A stretch of DNA of 64,000 bases from Iris pallida (Eukaryota > Streptophyta > Magnoliopsida > Asparagales > Iridaceae), in contig JANAVB010044018.1 of assembly GCA_029216955.1 (NCBI GenBank), forward strand, positions 1,527,121 to 1,591,120, given 5' to 3'. The notes under the pieces were generated by a model. It was not told where the DNA came from, ran no database searches, and worked only from the letters and a program-made list of their open reading frames with translations. How positions within the stretch are numbered: the first letter of the stretch is position 1; the number at the start of each line of letters is the position of its first letter. Positions 1 through 9,500 of this stretch are shown here, piece after piece. A program made the position numbers and the translations under genes.

Positions 1-264
1 TCCTCTTCCCTAAAAATATGCCTTTATGTCAGTCATTATTACGCCTTTATATCAGAGCTGTCATTTGTCAGAGCTGTCATCCGTCAGGGCATTAAATACA
101 GTAAAAGACGAAGGGAGGAGTTGTTGAAGGCCATGTGGCTCTGGGTCTATCCGAGCCGCATAGACGCGTGAGCCGCATGGACCCCTGAGCCGCATGGGCC
201 CTCTGAGCCGCATGAGGATCCTTGGCCACATGGTCCTTTCTTTATTGTTTTTCATTCTTCTACA
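1..264 (-). repeat. 3' LTR of element A (partial, U3 end)
   Basis: On the minus strand this begins TGTAGAAGAATG at 264, directly after a polypurine tract, and runs out of the window. It matches the 5' LTR of the same element near 30300-30568, including the stretch with repeated AGCCGCAT motifs at 155-235. Confidence 0.88.
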
Positions 265-277
265 AGACCCCCTTCAA
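265..277 (-). other. Polypurine tract of element A
   Basis: On the minus strand the sequence CTTTGAAGGGGGTCT lies directly before the LTR start at 264. The same tract precedes the LTRs of elements B and C. It is the expected plus-strand priming site for reverse transcription. Confidence 0.8.
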
Positions 278-279
278 AG

Positions 280-650
280 TTTTCAATTTGCAAAATTGAA
301 ATACTTTGAATAAGAAGCATGGCTATATATAAACTCTTCGGGCCGCATAGGGTGTTCTGGCCGCATAGACGTCCCAGTCGCATGGCCTCCTCAGTCGCCT
401 ATCCATCTTAGCCGTATTGACCAACCAGCCACATGGACTGTCTGGCCGTATAGGCTGTCTGGCCGCATGGGCTCCTTGCCACGTCATCCTGACACGTATG
501 CAAATCTTTTGCATTAATTTCCTTTGATTTGTCGTCAGATTTTGAAGCCGCTTTTCGGGGTAGGATCCCAAGAGTTTGATCTTTATTTAGTCGGTTCGTT
601 TCGATAACCGAAGAGTCGGTTTTCATGCTGCACGCGGATCGAAGTGCCCT
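280..650 (+). promoter_or_regulatory. Motif-rich region upstream of A's antisense gene
   Basis: This lies between the polypurine tract and the antisense TATA box. It holds several copies of GCCGCATGG or GCCGCATAG (for example 341, 360, 459), and no reading frame I would trust. Elements B (20290-20620) and C (42738-43060) have an equivalent region, so it is probably the upstream promoter region of the antisense gene. Confidence 0.5.
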
Positions 651-659
651 CCTTTTGCC

Positions 660-667
660 TATAAATA
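660..667 (+). promoter_or_regulatory. TATA box of A's antisense gene
   Basis: TATAAATA lies 98 bp before the ATG at 758, with a CT-rich probable 5' UTR between. Elements B (20272-20279) and C (43072-43079) have the same box at the same relative place. Confidence 0.65.
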
Positions 668-757
668 GGAACATGTTCAATTGAAGAGACTTATTTGCTC
701 TCTCTCGTCTTTGACCCTTGCTGCTCTCTGTCTTCCTTCTCCGACCGTCAGACGACC

Positions 758-1567
758 ATGGCCCCCAAGTCTTTCAAGGCTGCCTTTGCCGCGGTAAAGG
801 ACAAGAAAGCGGCTTCTTCGTCGGCTGCGGCGGTAAAGGACAAGAAAGCTGCTTCTACTTCGACTGTGGCCGCTCCTCCGCCATCCGACGTGCCCGCAGT
901 TCACCCTGGCGTCCACCCCCTATTGCTGGTAAGGACGTTATGTAAACTTAAAACCCTAACTGCTGTGGCTACGTCACATGCTTTATGTACGAGCCTTCAT
1001 CTTCATGTGTGCCGCATGTACGTCTCATGTTCGAGCTGCGAGCCGCATGAGAATCGTTACTGTGGCCGCATAAGCACTTCGCCATCGGGGCCGCATAAGC
1101 TGCGCTGAGCCGCATAGGCTCGCACAAATTTGTTTATCGTATGAACCGTGCGAACTCTGTCGCATGAGACTTCGTTAACAGAGCCGTATAAAAACACTAC
1201 CGCATGAACCTTCGCTGGACGGAGCCATATTAGTGTTTTCTGAGTTGGGCCGCATGAGGCTGTGACCATCTCCTAACTTTGTTTATCTTCGATTCTTGCA
1301 GCAACCCTGCCGAAGGCTGAGATCATCGTGAGGGAAGAGCTGTTGCCCCTTTTCAAACAAGAGTCATCGCCTGTTAAGGAGGAGGTAATACCAAAAACGG
1401 AGGAACAGGAAAGAGGGCTGGCGCCTATTGCTGTAAATAAGGAGCCCCAGTCTGATGGCGGTAGTACTGGGAGTCCTGACCTTCCTACTTCGGACGAGGA
1501 TTTTGCTCAAGTACATCCTTCATATGCAAAATGGTTGAGGGATTGGTATATGCGCCCTCGCAACTAG
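758..1567 (+). pseudogene. Antisense gene of element A, short version (two exons, frameshifted)
   Basis: Exon 1 (758-928) starts MAPK and is rich in Lys, Ala and Ser. It ends in a run of codons like VHPGVHP at a GGTAAGG donor. The intron (929-1301) is full of GCCGCAT motifs and ends TTCTTGCAG. Exon 2 (1302-1567) would encode TLPKAEII followed by an acidic, Lys- and Glu-rich stretch, ending in a TAG at 1565. In element C exon 1 ends in phase 1 and joins this frame. In A exon 1 is one base shorter near its end, so the spliced frame is broken. The expected product would be about 145 residues, with no domain I recognise. After the stop there is an AT-rich probable 3' UTR with poly(A)-like signals near 1660-1700. 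It lies on the strand opposite gag-pol and converges on it. Confidence 0.6.
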
Positions 1568-1809
1568 GATTCGTGGGCTCTCACAAATGTCCATCTTTTG
1601 TCTTGATATTTCTGTCTGCCTTTAGCTGCAGTTTGTGTTTTGCTTCTTTTGGACACCAATGTAATCTTTTTTCCTTCTTGTCTGAATGAAATAATAGAGA
1701 ACTTTTCTGGCTTGCTCATGAGATTTAGTCATGTGAATGTAACTGATTTTGAATAGAACACATTCGCTTTATTCTTTGCTTGTAGTAGTTGTCCCATTGG
1801 GAGACTTTT

Positions 1810-2760
1810 TGTAGACCTATTATCTTTGGCGTATCCCAGTTCTGGATACGGATAATAAGACGAGAGAAAACTAACATACTTACTCAGAGGTAATGAGGAC
1901 ATGGAAAGTATAGGGGTTTTACCGCGGAGTCTTCCTACTCAGAGGTAATGAGGACATGACAGGAGTGGACTCAACGGAGGATATTTGTGGTCAACAGAGG
2001 ACATTTGTGGACCTATTATCCTTGGCGTACCCTGGGGTTTTTTTTGGTACAGATAATAAGTCGAGGGAGGACCAATATATTTACTCAGAGGTAATGAGGA
2101 CATGGCAAATATGAGGGTTTCTTCGATGGAGCCTTCCCACTCAGAGGTAATGAGGACATGGTAGGAGTGGGCTCTATGAAGGGGTATATAGAACGACTCA
2201 GAGGTAATGAGGACATAGAAGTTCTATGTAAATGGGTGATTTGTTTTTGGCGGAAGTAAAATGACTCAGAGGTAACATCGACGTGGTCGTTTTGGAAATT
2301 TTGTGGATCCGTTACCCTTTTTGTGCACTGAGAGTGCGTGTAGTGGATCATAAGGGAGGATCTCTTTCAGAGAAATAAGTTCAGAGGTATGATCATACAT
2401 GACTTACTACCTAAAAGAGCGACCGAAATATGAGTTCAGAGGCACCTGCGGGTACATAACTCGATAATCTGGGAGAGTTGGAATGTGAGTTCAGCGGTAC
2501 CGGCGGGTATATGACTCGATAATCTGGAATTTGGAAATATGAGTTTAGCGGTACCAGCGAGTACATAACTCGATAATCTGGAGTGTTGTGGACGTGAGTT
2601 CAGTGGCACCAACGGGTACATAACTCAATAATCTGGGATTTTTGTGAATATGAGTTCAGCGGTACCAGCGGGTACATGACTCAATAATCTAAAATTTGGA
2701 ATGTGAGTTCAGCGGTACCGGCGGGTACATGGCTCAATAATATGGAATTTGGAGAATGTC
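1810..2760. repeat. Tandem-repeat spacer between convergent genes of element A
   Basis: Two classes of repeat are visible. Next to the antisense gene (about 1880-2280) a CAGAGGTAATGAGGACATGG unit recurs. Next to pol (about 2430-2735) a unit of 50-60 bp recurs, with core GAGTTCAGCGGTACC and then GGGTACATGACTC. The region falls between the 3' ends of the antisense gene and gag-pol. Elements B and C have the same two classes in the same order relative to the genes. Confidence 0.8.
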
Positions 2761-2762
2761 TT

Positions 2763-4451
2763 TTAGATATAATATTTTTTCAGGAACTTGCCGTTGACGG
2801 ACAGCATGAGCAAGTCTCCGTTTTGTTTTGCGAGGCGGTAAGCACCGTTGGAGAATACAACCTCAATGATAAATGGGCCTTTCCATTTTGGTTGGAACTT
2901 GCCAACGGTCTTGTGAGTCATAACCATCGGCCTCCGAACTGCCAGAACAAGATCGTCCACTTGGAATGTTCTGATTTTAACCTTCTTGTTGAAGGCTCCA
3001 GAGATGCGTGCTTGGTAAAGCTCGATTCGTTGCTGAGACAAGAGGCACTTTTCATCTAAGGCCTCCAACTCTTGTAGTCGGCGATGGTAGTTATTGTTCG
3101 TCGTCAATTGGTAAGTGAGAGCGACACGGAGCAAGGGTATTTGAGTCTCCAATGGGAGAACTGCCTCACTTCCGTACACCAGGGAGAATGGTTTGTTCCC
3201 TGTGGCTGTTCGGACTGTGGTACGGTATGCCCATAAGCATTCACGAAGCTTCTCGTTCCAGTCGCGTTTGTTGGACGATATGAACTTCTTGAGAAGTTTG
3301 ATGATTGTTTTGTTGAACGCTTCTGCCAACCCATTCGCTGCCGGATTGTATAGTGTCGAAGCAACATTCTGAATTCGGTGTTTGTCGTAGAACCGATAGA
3401 AGGCGTGGCTTGTAAACTACGGACTATTATCGTGGATGATCCTTCGGGGCAGTCCAAAGCGATAGATGACGTGATGCTTGAGGAAGCTGATCACGTTTAA
3501 AATTTTTACTTCTGCAAGTGGAACAGCTTCCGCCCATTTGGAGAAGTAATCTGTGATTGCGAGTATGAAGCGATGTCCTCGGAAGGAAGGTGGAGTAATC
3601 GGACCGATGATATCCATTCCCCATGCTTCAAATGGTCAGGATGCTACCGTCGGATGTAGAAATTCGGATGGTTGGTGGATGAAGTCTGCGTGGACTTGGC
3701 AGGCTTTGTATTTTCTTGCGTAGTCTATCGCATCTGCTACCATCGTGGGCCAGTAGTAGCCCATTCGGCGAAGACGGTCTTACAATTTTGGGCCAGGCTG
3801 GTGGGCCCCACAGACACCATCATGAGCTTCGTGTACGGCTTCTTTGGCTTCTGCGTTTGACAGACACCGAAGCAATAACCCATTGTAGGATCGGCGATAC
3901 AGCATTTTCGTCTCTGTATCGTAGAAGAATTTGAGAGAATGCCTTCTGATAGAGGTGGCCTCTTTTGGGTTCTCGGCAGGATGTCGTAAACTACGAAGTC
4001 AATGAATGGTTGTCTCCAGTCTGGGATTTCGTCGATCGTCTGAACGGAATAACTCACCACGAATTGAACATTATTCTTGGGACAGACCAGTTTATGGCCT
4101 ATCACATCCACCGATTGATGAGTATGATTTGGCACTGCTAGGGAAGCGGCAAGGCCTGCTAAGGCACTGGCTTCGATATTTCAGAGTCTGGGAACGTGAA
4201 CGACGAGATGATATTGATCGCTGTTTGGTGATAGGGGATCATGTCTTCATGGCGGACTTCGTATGAACCCCGGATCTGATTGACGATTAACTGTGAATCG
4301 CCGTATGCTTCAAGATATTCCACCCCCAGCTCTCTTACAAGTTAGAGGCCAATAACCAAAGCGTTGTACTCGGCCACATTGTTAGAGCAGGGTTCTTTGA
4401 GGGAGTAAGCGCGATTGATCACCAATCCGGAAGGAGAAACCAGCACCACCC
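2763..4451 (-). pseudogene. 3' part of element A pol: second RNase H end and integrase
   Basis: Read on the minus strand this is the end of the archaeal-type RNase H, the HHCC zinc region and core of integrase, and the integrase C-terminus ending GKFLKKYYI with a stop at 2763-2765. The core shows MDIIGP and IIHDN, but a TAG at 3417-3419 interrupts it right after the second catalytic Asp region, and frameshifts break the frame around 3850-4000. The catalytic Glu motif (NGLAEAFNK in the family) is in the downstream piece. Integrase would insert cDNA into the genome; this copy cannot make an intact one. It is split from the rest of pol (21989-29440) by element B. Confidence 0.85.
4447..4451. repeat. 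Left target-site duplication of element B
   Basis: CACCC lies directly before the TG of the 5' LTR and is repeated at 21989-21993 directly after the CA of the 3' LTR. Joining the flanks restores a sequence homologous to the RNase H region of element C near 46540-46570. Confidence 0.9.
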
Positions 4452-4474
4452 TGTAGAAGCATGGAAAATACTAA

Positions 4475-5070
4475 AGAAATTGACTCATGCGGCCAAGAAA
4501 GACCCATGCGGCTCAGAAAACGCATGCGGCTAAGGGAGTCATGCGGCATAAGGAGCTATGCGGCCGGAGGCATTCCATGCAGCTCAAAAGACACGTGGCG
4601 TGACAGTGCTCCCCTCCGATCCATGCTGCATTAATCGCTTTGACGGCTGACCCCTCTGAAATGTTGACAGACCTGACACCAAAGCAGGTAATTATGACTC
4701 TGTCATGATGATGAATCTCTAGGGAAGAGAAAGAAATCTCTGACACAATCCCCCGAGAACAACAAAATGCCACGTGGCCCGGCCACGTGGGTGTGCTTAT
4801 GCGGCTCGAAGTGAAGACTTCCCATGCGGTTCAGAGTGAAGCTGTCCCATGCGGCTCGAGTGGAATCATCCCTATGCGGCTCAAGAAGATTATGCCCATG
4901 CGGCTCAAGCAGACACACCATTATGCGGTTCATGCGGCTCATCATATGGTTCAGAAGTCTGAAGGAGGGGGCCACTGCCCAGACAGTCCTGACACGTGTC
5001 CCAAGTCTTATGCGGCCCAAAATTCATGCGACCCAAATCTCATGTGGCCCAATCTGCATGCGGTTCCAGT
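4475..5070 (+). repeat. ATGCGGC motif clusters in LTR U3
   Basis: ATGCGGC followed by TC, CC or AT recurs every 17-20 bp at 4475-4590, then again at wider spacing to 5070, always in the same orientation relative to the element. Several copies carry single changes such as ATGCAGC or ATGTGGC. The same motif is found in every Tat LTR of the window. Confidence 0.85.
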
Positions 5071-5389
5071 CTCACCATTGGCTCTCAGGACACGTGTCCT
5101 CAGCCGTTCAATCTCCCAGATTTATGGCAATCCAAGATCGGGTCGAATCCCAATGATCTGGGGCACGTGGCAGGAGAATAAATTTGATTTATTCGCAGAT
5201 ATGAGAGAATCATTATAAGGAATATTTATGCCAATCAACATTGATTGCTAATGGGGATTTGGTGTAATCTACCCTTAATGGTTCTGATTCGTCACAATCA
5301 GAAACGAACGGCCTGGATTGATCAATCTCCAAAACGCCGCCATCTCCAAGAGCTAATCATTGGCAACCCTAGCGATCATATCCCACTAT

Positions 5390-5397
5390 TATAAATA
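5390..5397 (+). promoter_or_regulatory. TATA box of element B 5' LTR
   Basis: TATAAATA is followed by AGCAAGGTGCCATTCCC and a GA-rich leader. The same box is at 21572-21579 in the 3' LTR, 52335-52342 in D and 62692-62699 in E. It is the likely promoter for the genomic RNA and gag-pol mRNA. Confidence 0.75.
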
Positions 5398-5809
5398 GCA
5401 AGGTGCCATTCCCTTGTAAGATATAGAGAGATATACAAAAAGAAACTAGAGAAGAATACGTATACACAGAGAGACTTCCTCCATAGTCAGAGGGAGAATA
5501 TACACAGAGAGAGAGAAGCCAGGAGAGCAATCAGAGAGAGAGCAAGAAGGCATTTCTTCGTCAACGACCAAGCAGATCTTCCCCGAGTCAAGGCTGCGTA
5601 CCGATCGTCCAAGGAGTAAGGCAGAGCGGCCGTCGCTTTCCCGAGCCTCTATCGTCACCCCCCAGAATCTAAAATAAACAATCGTACTTACACTGCTGTA
5701 CCTAGGTTTTCATCCCTAGGCTTTCTTTGTACGAGCGAGTTTGTATTGTGAGTCTAAGTTCAGTCCTCCGATAATTATTCTGTACTTTTACAATCAATGG
5801 CAAACACAA

Positions 5810-5827
5810 TGGCGACTCTGCTGGGGA
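5810..5827 (+). other. Primer-binding site of element B (tRNA-Arg type)
   Basis: The sequence TGGCGACTCTGCTGGGGA begins 3 bases after the LTR. Its complement ends in CCA and fits the 3' end of plant tRNA-Arg as I know it (CCCCAGCGGAGTCG type) with about one difference. Tat and Ogre elements are known to use tRNA-Arg. It also encodes part of the Gag N-terminus. Confidence 0.75.
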
Positions 5828-6177
5828 CTAACTTCTCCACGGCTGAGGAGTTGGTGACGCAATCGGACGCAGCCAAACTTGGCTCTACACAACAGAAGAT
5901 GGTCGTACGCTTCGACCAACAGGCGTTCGAAGAGATGCTCTCTGAAGGTAGCACTGGCCCGGTCCAGAAGCGCACCCGCACCATAAAGGCTCGTAAAGAG
6001 TGGAGGCCAAAATTATTTGCTCCTCCGCAAGCCCTTGATGGGGTGCTCTCTATTGCTCAAGATGGCGAGAAAGACTCCCCTGCGCCCCACTTCAGACCGT
6101 AGACAACTCTGCTGTCCCCAAGTCCGGCAGAAGAAAACACTATGATGCTGGACTTGCAGGGGCAAAGAGGAACTCTA

Positions 6178-6500
6178 CGCGGTCCGAGCCGCAGAAGAGT
6201 ATTAGCCGCAGGGAGAAAGCCCATGCGGCTACAACCGCCGACCGCATAAAGAAAACTCATGCGGCCACATCTGTCAGCCGCATAACTTATGCGGCTACAG
6301 TTGCCAACCGCACGGATGAGACTCATGCGGCTATTGAAGTCAATCGCTTGCAGAAAACCCATGCGGCTACAGATGCCAACCGCATACGGTCAGCCTGCAC
6401 GGTCGTGACTCCTAACCGCATAAAGACTCATCCTACAACAAAAGACAGCCGCATGCAGACAACCTGCACGGTACCCAATGCTAGCCGCATAGCATCCGTC
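6178..6500 (+). repeat. ATGCGGCT/AGCCGCAT array inside gag coding sequence
   Basis: Motifs of ATGCGGCTACA and its near-complement CCGCATA alternate roughly every 20 bp. Translated, they give repeats of the form HAATxxxRI or NRM. D (53160-53470) and E (63490-63780) carry the same array, and A has it at about 28790-29010. Neighbouring motifs of opposite orientation could pair as short hairpins. Confidence 0.85.
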
Positions 6501-9500
6501 CCACGCTTCTCTCGATCAGTCTTCGACCGGCTCTCATGCGGTCCTGACTCTGATCATTATCTGGATGATAATCCAGACTCTGTGGTATTCGACTTAGACT
6601 CCTCCTATTACGCACCCATAAGTGCTAAAAGGAGGAAGTCTAGGGTAGCGCAGGCTCATCAAGTCCAGACGACTGCCCCAACCTCTGACTATCGGGGCGT
6701 CCCGCTGATTGTCACGCGGGCCTCTGATGGAAAGTTGTATAAAACCACTCAAGTCCAGCCCCCGGCGGCAAACAGACAAAGTGGTTCCTCTGACCTGCGT
6801 GAGGTTATCCTCCACAAACGCAAGGAAAGAGAAGAAGCTTCGGGGTGTAAAGAGCCCTCACATGGACATCAATGCACCCAGATCATCGTCAACTGCTGTT
6901 GCAGCAATGCGGCGGTGACGGAAGACTGGCCATCCGTCTTCCAAAGACTACATCACCCGAGCTCAGAAGACGAGGCACCTCCTGTTGTCTCCTGCAAGTC
7001 CGCGCAGAAAGTTCTCGCCAAGGAAAGAGGAAAGAAAACGAGCATCTCCAGCCCAAAGGTGTCAACTACTACAGCTAAGAAACCGTCGTCTAAAGGGTTA
7101 TCCTCCACTGGAGTATTCCAACACACCCGTTCGAAGACGAGAACTGCTGCAGTAGGAAGTTCATCGTCTGCAACATTGGGGGTCGTCGGAACTGGGGGTA
7201 GCACTCCTCCAAACATCCACGACAATCCGACATTCCAGGAATACGGACTGGAGGAAGCAAATCCTCCGACGGATACAACAGATACCGACGTCCCCAAGGA
7301 CATCCTAGACGAAGCAAGCTCCGATGCCGGGGGTAGTGTTCCTTCCGAGTCTGAACCTGAAGAGAACATCCCCACATATCCTGATGATTTCTCGATGCAC
7401 GGGTACGACTCGGAGGGTACATCCTCCACCACTCCTTCCGTCACTCCTCATGTGAAGACGGTGTTCATGACAGACAGCAATCAAGGCGGTTCCGGTGATC
7501 GCCAGCGCATCGACACTTTGGAGGCCATATTGCACGCCTTGGTCAAGTCTGTAGACGAGATCAAAGCGGCGCTTCCTAATCTGCAGGGGATGACACCTGG
7601 CCAGACAAGCACGGGTCCCCCAATCAACGTAGATTCAAATTCGGCGGCACCAAACCCGGGTAATAATCCTTCCGAAGTAACGGCTCTGACTGCGACAGAT
7701 GAGACCCGAGAAGTAAGAAGAGAAGTTCAAGAGCTCCGAGCCATGTTCCACGCCAGAGAAAACTCTCAAGACCTCCGGATACGGCAACCATATCCTGCTG
7801 AATGGAGGGATGTTCCCTTTCCACCAAGATATAAGCCGTTCAATATCAACCCATATGATGGCAAGACTTCAGCAAGTCGGTACATCACTTACTTTGAGGT
7901 CACTACCGACCATCTCCCCCATGATGACGCTATCCTCACGCGGTTATTTATTGGGGCATTGGAAGGAGTCGCGTTCGATTGGTACCGCAACCTGCCGGAC
8001 AATTGCATCCATTCCTTCGCTGGCTTCAAACGCCTATTCTTGGAGAGGTTCTATGAGGTAGGGCAGGACGTCACGATGTCTACCCTCATAGACGTCATTC
8101 AAGGAGAGAAAGAGCTGACGTGGAATTACATTGAGCGGTTTCGTCAAACCGCAATGAAGTTACCATCTGGCAACCCGGACTCCTCCTTGATCGAAATTTG
8201 CCAAAAGAGACTACTCCCAACAATCAGTCTCTGGATGGGCGAGAGTCAATTCAAGGACTGGAAGGCTTTTATCATTAGTGCTACAAGTGCCGAAGAACGA
8301 TTAAAAAAGGCTCGCCAACTGGGATTACATATCTCAGAGGGAGAGAACAAAGGCAAGCGTCCCAGCACCACCAACGACCATGGGGGTAGCCCCTCCAACA
8401 ACCGGGACAACAGAGACAAGCAGGCTATGGTGGCCGATACAGCCCAGAAGCCTGAGTCGCTACCTGCGGACAAACAATGGCCTCAAATCACTTACTCTTT
8501 TGAAGACGGTCATGTCAAGCCTATCTTGGACATGCTCATACAAGGAGATAGGATTCAGCTTCCTCCACCAAGACGGGAGCCTCGGCCGGCTGATTTGGAG
8601 AACCCAAAGTTCTGCCATTACCACCGCTACGTCCACCATGCTACGCACGACTGCTACCAACTGAAACGATATATCCAGAACCTCATCGATTCGAACGCTC
8701 TGGCCATCGATTTCGAGGAGGTAATCGTGACAGCCAACATGGTGTCCGTACAATTCGGCAGCTTCCCTCCAACCGAGACCCAGGATGGGGTTATACCCAT
8801 CCCTCTGGCAACGATGAAGATTGCTAATCTCCCGACTGCTCAAGCTGCTGGTCTAGTACCTCTCACCACATCACGAGAGGAAATCATGTGGGTCCATCCG
8901 GACCTAGTCTACGAGGTAACTCAGTCCACTCCATCTTCTAAAAAGAAAAGTGGAAAAGTCAGATCCTGCCGTACCACCTCAGCAGATGAAGAGGAAGTCA
9001 CGGCCGTTGTTACTCGATCCGGAGCACAATCTCAACCTGTGGCAGAAAACTCGACTGATGATCATCCGTCCATTACCACGGATGCTCCGAGACCGGCTCA
9101 GCCTTCGACGACCGACAAGCCTAGGCCGAAGGAGACTCGCTTCGACAAATCCCTCCGAAAGGAAACATCTCAGGGGCTGGAGAGGCCCTACAACTTCGAC
9201 ATCTTGGCACAATTGGCCAATACACCGGCCAAATTGTCCTTATATGAACTCCTGAGGCTCTCAAAGGATGTCCGCACAGCCTTGAGCGATGCACTTCAAA
9301 ATGCCGATGCGTACCTGGCTCAGGTCAACCTCACGGGAGAAAATCAGCCCGCAGACCTCCAAGACAGTGCCTGTACGGGAGCAATGCCCAACATCGTCTT
9401 CACTCCACAAGATATGCTCATCAAGACTAATCTACACGATCGCCCATTATACTACACATGCTACATCGGCGACATAAAGGTGGACCGGATGCACATTGAC

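Larger units (their letters stand above)
4452..5806 (+). repeat. 5' LTR of element B
   Basis: It starts TGTAGAAGCATGG and ends GGCAAACA, and matches 20634-21988 base for base over most of its length. U3 (about 4452-5400) contains two clusters of ATGCGGC motifs (4475-4590 and 4796-5070) and several CACGTG G-box cores. The TATA box is at 5390. The part after it is a purine-rich leader that repeats GAGAGAG. The final ten bases are the first codons of gag. Confidence 0.95.

Noticed and set aside
3672..4266. Several plus-strand frames of 60-90 codons
   Set aside because: They are shadows of the integrase and RNase H pseudogene on the minus strand.
4452..5070. CRISPR-like array from evenly spaced short repeats
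   Set aside because: Repeats are 7-9 bp, the spacing varies, there are no cas genes, and the context is a plant LTR.
5810..5827. A tRNA gene near the LTR end
   Set aside because: Only 18 bases match the complement of a tRNA 3' end. There is no tRNA fold, and the place is that of a PBS.
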